DNA of 64,000 nt, from contig NZ_CP036422.1 of NCBI RefSeq assembly GCF_009388985.1, forward strand, positions 2,928,501-2,992,500, in the 5' to 3' direction. The position numbers and the translations under genes were made by a program. The stretch is from Halioglobus maricola (GTDB lineage: Bacteria; Pseudomonadota; Gammaproteobacteria; Pseudomonadales; Halieaceae). Below the pieces are notes generated by a model. It was not told where the DNA came from, did no database searches, and saw only the letters and a program-made list of their open reading frames with translations. This document shows positions 8,427 through 17,997 of the stretch, piece after piece (position 1 is the first letter of the stretch; every line of letters starts with the position of its first letter).

Positions 8427-10796
8427 CTAGTTCTCTGTCTTGATCAGGAATCGGGCCAGCGCCGGCAACAGCCAGAGTGCACCCACCATATTCCAAATAA
8501 ACATGAAGGTGAGCAACATACCCATGTCTGCCTGAAACTTGATCGGGGAAAAGATCCACGTGGCCACCCCGACTGCCAGCATCGCGCCCGTCAGTGCTAC
8601 CGCCGCGCCTGTGCTGCGCAAGGTGTGGTAATAGGCTTCCTCGATGCCCTCCCCCCGGCGCAGGTAGTGGGACAGCTTGCTGTAGATATAAATGCCGTAG
8701 TCCACTCCGACACCGACGCCGAGTGCGATAACTGGCAACGTCGCGACTTTTACACCAATACCCAGGTGTGCCATCAGTGCCTCACAGAGAAACGACGTCA
8801 AAGCCAGCGGCACAACGATGCACACCACTGCTCGCCAGGAAGCAAAACTGATGAACACCAGGGCGCAGACAGCCGTGTATATGAGCAGCATCATGCGGTT
8901 CCGGGCGCGAGCGATTTCCTGATTGGTGGCCGCTTCAATGCCTGCATTGCCCGCGGCCAGAGCAAACGAAATTCCGTCCTGGCGATTCTCCGCGATGAAC
9001 GATTCGGCGGCATCCACGACGGCCTGCAAGGTCTCGGCCTTGTGGTCATCCAGAAAAAGTGCGACAGGTAAAAGGCTGCAACGGGTATTCATCAGCACTG
9101 CTGGCATGCTGTTAAAGGTCGTCCCGAGAAGACGCTGGTTGCGCGAGACCGTTGCCCACTTGAGGCTGCCCTCGTTGTAGCCCGAAGCCACCAGCTTGGA
9201 TATCTTTACGGCGGACATGGAAGAGTTGACGCCGGGTACGTTTTCCATGTGCCAGGTAAAACGATCGACCATGTCGACATTGGCATAATCGGCACAGCGC
9301 TGCTCCTCGGTCTCAGCCATTATCACCATGACATCAGAACTCGTGGCATAGTTTTCCGTGATGAACTTGTTATCCAAGTTGTACCGCGAATCCGGGTGAA
9401 GCTCCGGCGCTCCGGGGTCGAGGTCACCGATCTGGAGGTTCTGTCCGCCGTAAATACCCACCGCGAAACCCAGCGTAGCGACCACGATCGACAGTGTGGC
9501 AACGCGCGCGCTTGCGAGACTGGCAAGCCTGCGCGCAACACCTCGTCGATTAGGGTCCGCCAGCTTTTCCTCAAGATTGTCTACCGCACGCTTACCGGTA
9601 CCAAAGTAGGAAATGAGAATGGGCAACAAAAACAGATTCGTCAGGATGATCACCGCTACACCCACACTGGCAGCGATACCAAGATCCTTGATCACTTCGA
9701 TGGGGATAAGCACCATCGTTGTAAAACCCACCGCGTCAGAAATCAGGGCAATCAGTGCAGGTACGTAAAGTACGCGAAAGGCTCCCCTCGCGGCATCGAA
9801 GTGGTTTTTGCCCGCAGCTGCCTCGACCATGATCGCGTTCATCATCTGAACGCCGTGACTCACACCTATGGCAAACACCAGAAAAGGAATCAATATGGAG
9901 TAGGCGTTGAGGCCGTAGCCAAGAGTCGTCAGCAATCCCAGCTGCCAGATCACTGCTACCACGGCACACAAAAGTACCGTTGCGGTGCCACGTACGCTGC
10001 GCGTATACCAATACAAAAGCAGAGCAGTAATAACCAGAGCGATCGCCGCGAACATGAAGATGGAGACAATGCCATCGAGCAAGTCACCCACCATTTTCGC
10101 AAACCCAATGATGTAGACACGTACCTGAGGCTCGCTCCCGGGAGTTCCTTGCTGATACTTCTCGCGAATATCCTTCTCCAGGCGTTGCGAAAGATCCCAG
10201 TAATTCAGTGGCTGACCAGAGGCGGGGTCGATATCTATCAACGGGGCCTGCACGATGCTCGACTGAAAATCATCCGAAACCAATCGGCCGACCTCACCAG
10301 AGCGCAACACATTCTGACGCAGCCTGCCCATCGCTTCGCTAGACCCGTCATAGCGGGCATCGATAACCTTGTCACCCTCAAAACCTTGCTCAGTCACTTC
10401 AATCCAGCGGACGTTCGGCGTCCACAGGGAGCGCATTCGGTTGCGATCGACCCCAGGCAGGTAGAAAACTTCATCGTTGATCTGTTGCAGTATGTCCAGA
10501 TACTCGGCGTCGAAGATGTCGCCCCGAGTATGCTCGACCGCCACCTGAATGGTGGTGCCCGCAGCGCCAAGGTCACCCCGGTGCTTCATAAACGACTTGA
10601 TAAAGGGGTGCTCCATCGGAATCATTTTTTCGAAGCTGGCGTCGGGGCGCAAATTGAAAGTCTGGTAGGCGAAGAACACCGTGCCAAGCGCAAACAGCAC
10701 CAACCATAGCGGGCGATAAGAGAAAACCAGGCGCTCCAAAATGGGTTCGCCTTCGCCGAACTGGTAGGTGTGCAGATGCGGCCGCTGTTCACTCAT
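8427..10796 (-). CDS. RND superfamily exporter, MMPL/hopanoid-transporter-like
   Basis: This 789-residue inner-membrane protein has the two-fold MMPL layout: one helix near the N-terminus, a large periplasmic loop (about 60-250), five helices, then a second loop and five more helices ending in RFLIKTEN. Members of this family move lipids and other hydrophobic molecules out of the inner membrane. It overlaps the upstream YCF48 gene by 8 bases and precedes DUF1302 by 15 bases, so the three are almost certainly one operon. The cargo cannot be read from the sequence. The usual DUF1329 partner is not in this window. Confidence 0.9.
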   Translation of the reverse strand: MSEQRPHLHTYQFGEGEPILERLVFSYRPLWLVLFALGTVFFAYQTFNLRPDASFEKMIPMEHPFIKSFMKHRGDLGAAGTTIQVAVEHTRGDIFDAEYLDILQQINDEVFYLPGVDRNRMRSLWTPNVRWIEVTEQGFEGDKVIDARYDGSSEAMGRLRQNVLRSGEVGRLVSDDFQSSIVQAPLIDIDPASGQPLNYWDLSQRLEKDIREKYQQGTPGSEPQVRVYIIGFAKMVGDLLDGIVSIFMFAAIALVITALLLYWYTRSVRGTATVLLCAVVAVIWQLGLLTTLGYGLNAYSILIPFLVFAIGVSHGVQMMNAIMVEAAAGKNHFDAARGAFRVLYVPALIALISDAVGFTTMVLIPIEVIKDLGIAASVGVAVIILTNLFLLPILISYFGTGKRAVDNLEEKLADPNRRGVARRLASLASARVATLSIVVATLGFAVGIYGGQNLQIGDLDPGAPELHPDSRYNLDNKFITENYATSSDVMVIMAETEEQRCADYANVDMVDRFTWHMENVPGVNSSMSAVKISKLVASGYNEGSLKWATVSRNQRLLGTTFNSMPAVLMNTRCSLLPVALFLDDHKAETLQAVVDAAESFIAENRQDGISFALAAGNAGIEAATNQEIARARNRMMLLIYTAVCALVFISFASWRAVVCIVVPLALTSFLCEALMAHLGIGVKVATLPVIALGVGVGVDYGIYIYSKLSHYLRRGEGIEEAYYHTLRSTGAAVALTGAMLAVGVATWIFSPIKFQADMGMLLTFMFIWNMVGALWLLPALARFLIKTEN

Positions 10797-11937
10797 TCAA
10801 CTGGCCCTCATTGCGATATTTCACCCCGCCCTGTCCAGCCAGTATTAACCTGTCTCCGACGAGCAGCGCTGCACCCAGTGGGAGGCGATCTTCAATCTGG
10901 TAAAATTCAAAACTATCGCCGCCGTTGACGCTCATTAAAACGGAGCCTGCACCTCCGACAACGACGACGGTGTCATCGCTTGCGGTGCCACCCGAGAGGG
11001 TTAAATCTGTGCCGCCTTCGGGTTGTCGCCAGCTATCCCCAAAATCATCAGAGAAATAGAGATTGCCCCGCAGGCCATAAACCAGAAGACGTTCGAGTTT
11101 CGCAAGCCATAGCGCGCCAAACCAACTGCCCTGATAGAACCCTTCCAGACGGACGAAACTACGGCCACCATCGAGGGAGCGATAAAGAAGACCGCCCTCC
11201 CCAGCAATAAATACTCGCCCTTGCGAATCACCCACGACGGCGTTCAGATGAAACTCTTCCGGGTTATCGACCCGTTCGGGCACGTGCTCCCAACGCTGCC
11301 CTCCATCAACAGTCACCAACAAACTGCCAAAGGCACCTACGGCAAAACCGTGTTCAGCATCGCGAAACCATACGTCCATTAGCGGCGACGTAAATACGTG
11401 TTCCTGGAGGGCCAGTTCGGCATCCTCAAGATCCAGCAACGCATCCTCCAGCGCCAGTTGGAGATCCTGCATCTGCTCTCGCGCAGCTGCTGGCCCTGCT
11501 TTTGCAAGGGCGGCCTCAATGCGGCCGACCTCGCGATGCGCTCGCTCTCTGGCCTCAAGATTCAATTGCTGCTGAGCTGCCAACCCATCGCGCTGGACGC
11601 GCCAGCTGGCCCCGCCATCGTCAGTCAGCAATACCAGGCCGTCATGGCCTACCGCCCAACCACGCGATTCATCAACAAAAAAAAGTGCCGTCAACATCTG
11701 CCGGGTGGGCACGCCCGCCTGGGTCCACGTAGCACCGCGATCATCGGAAAATAGAACATGCCCGCGCTCGCCGGCAACAACCACGCGATCACCAGCATGT
11801 GCCAGATCCAGCAGTAGCGAGTGCTGCGCCAGCGGCATTATGGGTGCATTCTCTGCGGCACTAATCGCCCCAGAGTACACTCCGGCGAGAGAGAGGAATG
11901 CCAACAATACGCAGCTTGTGATCGATTTCGTAGCCAA
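10789..11937 (-). CDS. YCF48/BNR-repeat periplasmic protein
   Basis: This 382-residue protein has a signal peptide (cleavage near AISAAEN, about residue 29) and repeated beta-propeller blades with motifs such as LFSDDRGATWTQAG, LLTDDGGASWRVQ and LVTVDGGQRWEHV. This is the YCF48-like / BNR repeat pattern. An insert of charged helix (about 125-180) interrupts the propeller. It is the first gene of the YCF48-RND-DUF1302 operon and is probably a periplasmic accessory of the exporter. In cyanobacteria YCF48 is a photosystem II assembly factor, but no such role is implied here. Confidence 0.85.
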   Translation of the reverse strand: MATKSITSCVLLAFLSLAGVYSGAISAAENAPIMPLAQHSLLLDLAHAGDRVVVAGERGHVLFSDDRGATWTQAGVPTRQMLTALFFVDESRGWAVGHDGLVLLTDDGGASWRVQRDGLAAQQQLNLEARERAHREVGRIEAALAKAGPAAAREQMQDLQLALEDALLDLEDAELALQEHVFTSPLMDVWFRDAEHGFAVGAFGSLLVTVDGGQRWEHVPERVDNPEEFHLNAVVGDSQGRVFIAGEGGLLYRSLDGGRSFVRLEGFYQGSWFGALWLAKLERLLVYGLRGNLYFSDDFGDSWRQPEGGTDLTLSGGTASDDTVVVVGGAGSVLMSVNGGDSFEFYQIEDRLPLGAALLVGDRLILAGQGGVKYRNEGQLNE

Positions 11938-12103
11938 GATTCACTGTTTTTATTGAGTTCTAGTGATCGCTATTTGACCAGACGCGCACAATCCCACCAT
12001 GACCGGGATCAATAATGCCCACGAAGTTGACCCTTGCGCCCAATGCAGAATTGAGTGGTTCGACGTATCATCCCCCCAATAACAACGACCCCGGGAGTTG
12101 GCT

Positions 12104-14116
12104 ATGCCCTTATCTCATCCCTCCATGTTCGCCCTGACACTGCTCGCCTCTTTAATTGCGAGTAGCCCACTCAATGCTTTCGATCGCACCGAGGAGCGCG
12201 AGCCCTGCCAGGACTTCAGCGAAACCCGCAGGCCCATGTTCGGCGACCTACACGTGCACACCAGTTACTCCTTTGACAGCTACGTCTCCAGCCAGCGCAA
12301 CGACCCGTCCGCGGCCTACCGCTACGCAAAGGGTGAGGCCATTACCCTGTCAGATGCCGATGGCCAACAAACCCTGCGAGCCCAGATCGAGCGACCACTG
12401 GATTTCACTGCAGTCACTGATCACGCCGAATTCCTTGGCCCTATCAACCTGTGTTCGCAGGACTCGTCCAAACTCGCATACTGGTTCCCCGCTTGCATCA
12501 TGGGTCGCAGCGACTGGTACATAGTGCAGCTGCTGGCAGCCGACTACTGGGCCAAGATAGGCGTGGTCGACGACAGCAGTGAAAAAGCCGAGTCCTTCGT
12601 CTGCTCTCTGGGGGATTGCGACGCAGCCCACAAAGAGGCGTGGCAAGGAATCCAGGACGCAGCGGAGGAGCACTACGACCGCAGCGCCGAGTGCAGCTTC
12701 ACCACGTTTGTCGGTTACGAGTACACCGATGCGCCTAATTACTCCAACCTCCATCGCAATGTGATCTATCGCACTGATCAGGTGACCGACACAGCTATCT
12801 CCACCTATGACACCGGTTCGCGCAACGTCCCTGACCTCTGGCGCCGTCTGCGAGCGGAGTGCATCGAAGGCAAGGAAGGTTGCGATGTGCTCGCCATACC
12901 GCACAATTCCAACCTCAGCCGAGGGCTGATGTTCCCGGACCCGCAATCCGAGGAGGAGGCGCAGGAGCGCTTGTTCTTCGAGCCTCTGGTTGAACTGGTA
13001 CAGCACAAGGCCGCCAGTGAATGTCGCTACGATAGACTGGCGGGCCGCGGGCTGGACACCGAGGACGAACTCTGTGACTTCGAACAGGTGGAAGCCGACA
13101 ATCTGGCAATGCTGGGCACACTGTTCGGTGAAGTACAAACCGACGAGGCCGACCCAGTACCCCTGGACGAGTTCGGCCGCCGCAACATGATGCGCAATGT
13201 TCTCAAGGATGGCCTCGCTCTCGAACGGCAGACCGGCACCAATCCGTTCAAGCCAGGCTTTATCGGCAGCACCGACACCCACAGCGCATCACCGGGTGGC
13301 GCTGAGGAGTTCAACTACAAAGGCCATCTGGGACGCCGGGACGCAGGCTATCGCAACGTACAGGATCACTTCTTTGACAACCCGGGCGGCCTTGCCGTGG
13401 TCTGGGCAGAAGAAAATTCGCGCGACGCCATATTCGAAGGTATGCGCCGCCGTGAGGCTTATGCCACTAGCGGCACCCGCCCGGTGGTGCGCTTTTTCGC
13501 CGGCAGTGATTACCCCGATGACATTTGCGGTGACCCAAAGATGCTGGAGCAAGCCTATGCCGGCGGTGTGCCCATGGGTGGCGAGCTCGCAGCGCCCGCA
13601 ACATCACCCGCATTCCTTGTCAGCGCAGCGAAGGACCCAGGTACAGCGGCAAACCCCGGGCTGGATTTACAGCGCATCCAGATCATAAAGGGCTGGCTTG
13701 ACGACGAGGGGGTCACTCACGAAGAAGTATTCGACGTGGCGGGCAGCCCCACTAACAACGCTGGTGTAAATCCACAAACCTGCGCCCCTACTGGCAGCGG
13801 CCACAAAAACCTGTGTACCGTCTGGCGCGATCCCGCGTACAATGCGAAGGAGTCCGCGTTTTACTATGTCAGGGTGCTGGAAAACCCCTCTTGCCGCTGG
13901 AGCACGCTGCAATGCCAGGCACAAGGCGTAAACCCATTCGCTGAAAACTGCAGCGAGCAAGCCGCTATCCAGACCGAGAAATTGCAGGATGAGGGCGCGA
14001 TCGGCGATGTATTCGGCCGCTGTTGCCTGAACCCTGAGGAAGAGCCTTTTTACTCCCCCACCCTGCAGGAACGCGCGTGGACCTCGCCAATATGGATCAA
14101 TCCGAATGAGGAGTAA
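12104..14116 (+). CDS. DUF3604 domain protein (secreted)
   Basis: This is about 670 residues with a signal peptide in the first ~25 residues. It contains the DUF3604 hallmarks FGDLHVHTSYSFDS, AVTDHAEFLG, IPHNSNLSRG and STDTHSASPG. The histidine/aspartate-rich segments resemble PHP-type metal-dependent phosphoesterases, so it is probably a periplasmic metal-dependent hydrolase. The substrate is unknown. I chose the ATG at 12104 because GGGAG lies 6 bases upstream; a TTG at 12098 is also in frame. It is divergent from the YCF48 operon and followed two bases later by a methyltransferase. Confidence 0.85.
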   Translation: MPLSHPSMFALTLLASLIASSPLNAFDRTEEREPCQDFSETRRPMFGDLHVHTSYSFDSYVSSQRNDPSAAYRYAKGEAITLSDADGQQTLRAQIERPLDFTAVTDHAEFLGPINLCSQDSSKLAYWFPACIMGRSDWYIVQLLAADYWAKIGVVDDSSEKAESFVCSLGDCDAAHKEAWQGIQDAAEEHYDRSAECSFTTFVGYEYTDAPNYSNLHRNVIYRTDQVTDTAISTYDTGSRNVPDLWRRLRAECIEGKEGCDVLAIPHNSNLSRGLMFPDPQSEEEAQERLFFEPLVELVQHKAASECRYDRLAGRGLDTEDELCDFEQVEADNLAMLGTLFGEVQTDEADPVPLDEFGRRNMMRNVLKDGLALERQTGTNPFKPGFIGSTDTHSASPGGAEEFNYKGHLGRRDAGYRNVQDHFFDNPGGLAVVWAEENSRDAIFEGMRRREAYATSGTRPVVRFFAGSDYPDDICGDPKMLEQAYAGGVPMGGELAAPATSPAFLVSAAKDPGTAANPGLDLQRIQIIKGWLDDEGVTHEEVFDVAGSPTNNAGVNPQTCAPTGSGHKNLCTVWRDPAYNAKESAFYYVRVLENPSCRWSTLQCQAQGVNPFAENCSEQAAIQTEKLQDEGAIGDVFGRCCLNPEEEPFYSPTLQERAWTSPIWINPNEE

Positions 14117-14118
14117 TT

Positions 14119-14739
14119 TTGGCCAAGAAGCCTGTCACCGAGCGCCGCTTTCGCGGCGTCCGCATACCTACCGCGTCACATCCAGCGATTCGCAGAGTTA
14201 AACGCCAGGGAATCGAGCCTTCGATTCATGGCAACAAACTGTGGAAGTCCAGCTGCCTGCTGATCGACTATATGAAGAAACACCCTCCAGAGCACGCCGG
14301 CCGGGTTCTCGATGTTGGCTGCGGCTGGGGCGTATCCGGTATCTGGTGCGCCCAAAACTTTAATTCCAGGGTCACTTCGATGGACGCAGATCCGGACGTT
14401 TTCCCTTTCCTGCAGGCCACCGCGGATGTCAACGGGGTGGAGACCGAACACCTGGTGTCACGTTTCGAAAAACTCGGTACCAAGCAACTCGAGCAATACG
14501 ACATGCTGATCGCGGCAGATATCTGCTTCTGGGATGAGTTGGTAAAACCCGTTACGAATATGGTCAACCGCGCGGTGAAAGCGGGTGTGAAGCATATTCT
14601 TATCGCCGATCCCGAGCGCTCGCCGTTTTTTGAGGTCGCCGAAAAATGTGCCGACAAACACTGCGCAGAAGTATTTGAGTGGAGTACCCGCGGCTCGATC
14701 GAAGCCAGCGGTGCGATCATGGTGATAGAAAACGCCTGA
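14119..14739 (+). CDS. Class I SAM-dependent methyltransferase
   Basis: This 206-residue protein has a Rossmann methyltransferase motif I, VLDVGCGWGVSG (about 57-68), followed by an acidic strand end MDADPDVF that would bind the SAM ribose. Then comes MLIAADICFWDELVKP, resembling the small-methyltransferase / METTL type that modifies protein lysines or small molecules. The start is a TTG with a GAGGAG ribosome site overlapping the end of the DUF3604 gene, so the pair is translationally linked. The substrate is unknown. Confidence 0.78.
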   Translation: MAKKPVTERRFRGVRIPTASHPAIRRVKRQGIEPSIHGNKLWKSSCLLIDYMKKHPPEHAGRVLDVGCGWGVSGIWCAQNFNSRVTSMDADPDVFPFLQATADVNGVETEHLVSRFEKLGTKQLEQYDMLIAADICFWDELVKPVTNMVNRAVKAGVKHILIADPERSPFFEVAEKCADKHCAEVFEWSTRGSIEASGAIMVIENA

Positions 14740-14756
14740 CACCAGAGGTCGCGGCA

Positions 14757-16076
14757 TCAGGGCAGAATCTGGTAATTCCGCTCGATGCCGCTACTGGCAA
14801 CGGGCCGCCCACCTTCCCACCGCGGGCGGAATAAAGTAGCGGCAAGGCGGCGGCGAAAAAGAGATGTATCCACTTCCATGCCCTCCACAGCTGTTGCCTG
14901 AATATCTCTTACGTCGCCCTGGCTGGAGACATCAAACCTCGCCCTCACATTGCCGGTCTGGTCCGATGATGGCGGGCGCACAAACGCGCCATTAGCTGGC
15001 AACTCAACAGGCTGCCCCAGCCACTGCGCCAATACTTCTTCCTCTCCGGCAGCGCGCAGCTGCTCTTCAACGCTGGTATACGCCTGTGCGGCCCGGTACC
15101 GGTTGCCATTCCAGTGATACCAATCGCCAAGGTGTAAATCGATACGTGCGGATTCAAGGACATCGTCGCCCGCAAGGAGCCTCAAGTCCTGCAGCACCTG
15201 CCGCCCTTTTGCCGGCGCCGAGCGCAACATCATACTCATACGCTGTTGCTCGATATCCAGCGCGAGCGGTTTGGCACCAAAAATGTCCTTGGAGTTGCTG
15301 AATTCAGCTTGCTGGATATACGGCTGGAGAACGTCCCGGATCAGGTAGAAATTTTCCATCTGACTCGTAACGAATTCACGTTTCCAGAGATCAGGAGCCG
15401 CCGGGTCACTCATCAGCTCGCGGACAAGGCGTTCATTCAGTGCGATCAGATCCAGCAAACGACGCGACTTTTCACCCAGCTTTAGATGCAGCGCCTCGCG
15501 CTGCCAGCGCAGGTACTCCAAGGCTGCGCGCATACGCACTTCCGTATAGGGTGCCTGCCCCTGACCATAGACACGGAAAAAGTATTCGTAACGCTCGTCG
15601 AGAGTTTCCCAGTCGCGTGTTTCTCGAAACGCCAGGATCAACTGCCGCAACACGGGAAGTTGGCGCTCGCTGTAAAGGCCGTCATTCACCCGCAGTATAT
15701 GCAGGGCGCGGCGGTAGGTGGCGACCGCCGCTGGATAGTTGCCAACTGCGAACAACTGGTTGCCCATCTGCGCCAGGGGTTCCGCCAAACCGTCCGCGTA
15801 GGGCCCACCCAGGAGTTCAGCTTGTTGCAGCTGCAATGCGTATTGGTCCACGTCCGAAGCGGGAGCGCGAGCCACTGAAACGGTGCTGTACTCTGCTACA
15901 TCGTCAGCGCGTAGAAAGTATTCGCCGTAGCCGACTGGCGCTGCGACGGCAGGCAAAGAGGCCAACAACGCAGCCACCAACGCCGCCACCAACACAGTGC
16001 AGACCGGGGGCGTTACAGACCAACTATTCGGAACTATGGACAATTTTTGTACAACCGTTCTGGCGACTATTCGCAT
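14757..16076 (-). CDS. TPR protein with TonB-C-like end (unknown function)
   Basis: This 439-residue protein has an N-terminal hydrophobic export signal or anchor (residues ~26-46). A helical region follows with at least one TPR-like unit (GNQLFAVGNYPAAVATYRRALHI, near 107-129). The last ~70 residues (RARFDVSSQGDVRDIQATAVEG...LFRPRWEGGRPV) resemble the TonB C-terminal fold used in periplasmic proteins. It is probably an envelope protein; its function is unknown. The first 30 residues are uncertain and a later start is possible. It diverges from the WS/DGAT gene. Confidence 0.65.
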   Translation of the reverse strand: MRIVARTVVQKLSIVPNSWSVTPPVCTVLVAALVAALLASLPAVAAPVGYGEYFLRADDVAEYSTVSVARAPASDVDQYALQLQQAELLGGPYADGLAEPLAQMGNQLFAVGNYPAAVATYRRALHILRVNDGLYSERQLPVLRQLILAFRETRDWETLDERYEYFFRVYGQGQAPYTEVRMRAALEYLRWQREALHLKLGEKSRRLLDLIALNERLVRELMSDPAAPDLWKREFVTSQMENFYLIRDVLQPYIQQAEFSNSKDIFGAKPLALDIEQQRMSMMLRSAPAKGRQVLQDLRLLAGDDVLESARIDLHLGDWYHWNGNRYRAAQAYTSVEEQLRAAGEEEVLAQWLGQPVELPANGAFVRPPSSDQTGNVRARFDVSSQGDVRDIQATAVEGMEVDTSLFRRRLAATLFRPRWEGGRPVASSGIERNYQILP

Positions 16077-16162
16077 TCAATGATATAACGGCGCCTCACT
16101 CGGAACACAGCAAAAAAACCGCCGATATCTGGATCGCCAGACACTGGCAGGGCACTGAAATT

Positions 16163-17929
16163 ATGAAGCAGCTTGGCATACTCGACTCCGCATTCATCAA
16201 CCTGGAGCAAACCAATACCCCACAGCACGTTGGCGGACTGGGCATATACGACCCCTCCACCGCACCCGGCGGCTTCGTTCGTTTTAAAGACGTGATATCC
16301 AGCTTCCAACGGCGGTTGAACAAACAGCCGATGTTCCGCACCCGGCTGATTGAAGTCCCCGGCGGCCTCGATCGCCCGTACTGGGTCAAAGACGCCAACT
16401 TCGATGTGGAATTTCACCTCCGCCACATCGCCCTGCCCGAGCCAGGCGATTGGCGCCAGCTGTGTATTCAAGTTGCCCGCCTGCACGCCCGACCGCTCGA
16501 TATGGGCCGCCCACTCTGGGAGGCCTATATTATCGAGGGCCTGGACAACATTCCCGGATTGCCCAGCGGCTGCTTCGCGATCTACACCAAGATGCATCAC
16601 TCGCTGGTAGACGGCGCCGGTGGTTCATCCTTTATGGCACTGATCCACGATCTTGTCGCCAACCCTGGCCCCGAGGCGGAAGACGACGAAGAGCCCATGC
16701 TGGTAGACGTAGAACCCAGCATGTCAGAGCTGCTATCCAAAGCCAGCTTTAATAGCGTGAAGAACACCTTCCAGGTCATGCGCGGCACGGTGAAAACGGC
16801 AGTGGATCTCGGCCGCTATGCACTAGATGTCGCCCGCAATGAAATTCCTGCACCAGACCTCTCAGCGCCGAAGACCGTGCTCAACCAGCCCGTAGGACCG
16901 CACCGGGTCTTTGACGCCGCGGAGTTTCCGCTGGAAGGTTTCAAAGCAATCAAGAATGCCGCCGGCGTTACCGTCAACGATGTGGCTCTCACCGTCATCG
17001 GCGGCGCCATGAGGAAATACCTGGAAGCCCGCGGCGAGCTACCTGCAGAAGGGTCACTTGCGGCAGCGATTCCACTGAACATGCGCACCCGTCGTGGCAT
17101 TACCGACGACAATAACCAGGTGGGTTCCGTGTTCTGCTCGCTGAACACCGATATCGCCGACCCGATGGAACGCCTCCTCGCGGTGAACCAGTCCTCCAAG
17201 GATGCCAAAACCAGCGGCGAAGCCAGCCCCTTGGTTGACGCACTGAAGATCGCTGGAGCAGTGTCGCCAGTGGTCGCCAAGACTGCCGCCGGCATCTGGG
17301 CCCGCAATGAATTATCGAGCTACATACCAGCCAACACCTCCACGGTGGTATCGAATGTCGCCGGCCCGGACTTCCCGCTCTACTGTGCCGGTGCACGAAT
17401 GGTCGATTACTTCGGTCTCGGCCTGCTGACACCCGGGATGGGCTTGTTCCACCTGGTATTCAGCTATTCCGGCAAGATCACCCTATCGGTGCTCGCCGAC
17501 CGCAATATCCTGCCCGACCCGGAGATGTACCACCAATATCTGGTCGACGCCTACGAGTCGCTGTTTGAGGCGGCAACCGCTGGCAAAAGCAAGGATGGAA
17601 AGGCTGAGGACAGCAAGCGCAAGCGCTCTGCAACCAAGCCCCCCGCCAAAAAGAAAGCAGCCGCGAGGAAGAAGGCTCCAGCGAAAGAGAAAGCGCCGGT
17701 GAACAAGAAAGCACCTGTGAAGAAGAAGGCTCCGGCCAAGAAGAAAGCGCCTGCGAAGAAGAAGGCGCCCGCCGTGAAAAAAGCGCCGGCCAAAAAGAAG
17801 GCCGCTAGCAGCAAGGCCCCCGCGAAGAAGAAGGCAGCCGCTAAAAAAGCGCCGGCCAAAAAGGCCACTGCTCGCAAGAAGTCACCTGCCAAGGCCCGCC
17901 CCAAGGCTAGACCGAAACTGGCCAGCTAG
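16163..17929 (+). CDS. Wax ester synthase/diacylglycerol acyltransferase (WS/DGAT) with histone-like tail
   Basis: This 588-residue enzyme makes wax esters and/or triacylglycerol from acyl-CoA and fatty alcohol or diacylglycerol. It starts MKQLGILDSAFINLEQ, as WS/DGATs do, and has the catalytic HHxxxDG motif (MHHSLVDG, about residues 147-153). A C-terminal PLYCAGARMVDYFGLG-type segment belongs to the second half-domain. The frame is open upstream to 15440, but the conserved domain begins at ATG 16163. Oddly, residues ~474-588 are an almost pure Lys/Ala/Pro repeat (PAKKKA-type units), like histone H1, AlgP or the PhaF tail. The gene ends at a strong terminator. Confidence 0.92.
   Translation: MKQLGILDSAFINLEQTNTPQHVGGLGIYDPSTAPGGFVRFKDVISSFQRRLNKQPMFRTRLIEVPGGLDRPYWVKDANFDVEFHLRHIALPEPGDWRQLCIQVARLHARPLDMGRPLWEAYIIEGLDNIPGLPSGCFAIYTKMHHSLVDGAGGSSFMALIHDLVANPGPEAEDDEEPMLVDVEPSMSELLSKASFNSVKNTFQVMRGTVKTAVDLGRYALDVARNEIPAPDLSAPKTVLNQPVGPHRVFDAAEFPLEGFKAIKNAAGVTVNDVALTVIGGAMRKYLEARGELPAEGSLAAAIPLNMRTRRGITDDNNQVGSVFCSLNTDIADPMERLLAVNQSSKDAKTSGEASPLVDALKIAGAVSPVVAKTAAGIWARNELSSYIPANTSTVVSNVAGPDFPLYCAGARMVDYFGLGLLTPGMGLFHLVFSYSGKITLSVLADRNILPDPEMYHQYLVDAYESLFEAATAGKSKDGKAEDSKRKRSATKPPAKKKAAARKKAPAKEKAPVNKKAPVKKKAPAKKKAPAKKKAPAVKKAPAKKKAASSKAPAKKKAAAKKAPAKKATARKKSPAKARPKARPKLAS
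17693..17850 (+). repeat. Short tandem repeats encoding PAKKKA units
   Basis: The 3' end of the WS/DGAT gene is built of imperfect 12-18 base units rich in AAGAAG and GCGCC, each coding for K(K)KAPA or a close variant. The units vary at synonymous positions. This suggests an older, selected protein repeat more than a recent slippage expansion, although such arrays remain slippage-prone. Confidence 0.7.
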
Positions 17930-17953
17930 ATAGCGCTTCTTCATCACCCACAA

Positions 17954-17981
17954 AAAAGCCCGGCAGTTACGCCGGGCTTTT
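17954..17981. terminator. Rho-independent terminator, bidirectional
   Basis: A perfect 11-bp stem (AAAAGCCCGGC with its complement) encloses a 6-base loop. It has A-run and T-run flanks, so it works in both directions, between the WS/DGAT gene and the convergent SYLF gene. Confidence 0.92.
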
Positions 17982-17997
17982 TACAGAAGAGAAAAAC

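Noticed and set aside
9249..10709. Long 486-residue plus-strand frame opposite the RND exporter
   Set aside because: The opposite strand encodes a clear MMPL-type exporter. The plus frame is His/Gln-rich shadow with no domain or ribosome site.
15440..16162. 240-residue N-terminal extension of the WS/DGAT frame
   Set aside because: The extension overlaps the divergent TPR gene, is Arg/Pro-rich without motifs, and the family start MKQLGILDSAF lies at 16163.
17693..17850. CRISPR-like short repeats
   Set aside because: The units are contiguous, variable and in frame with a Lys/Ala protein tail; there are no spacers.
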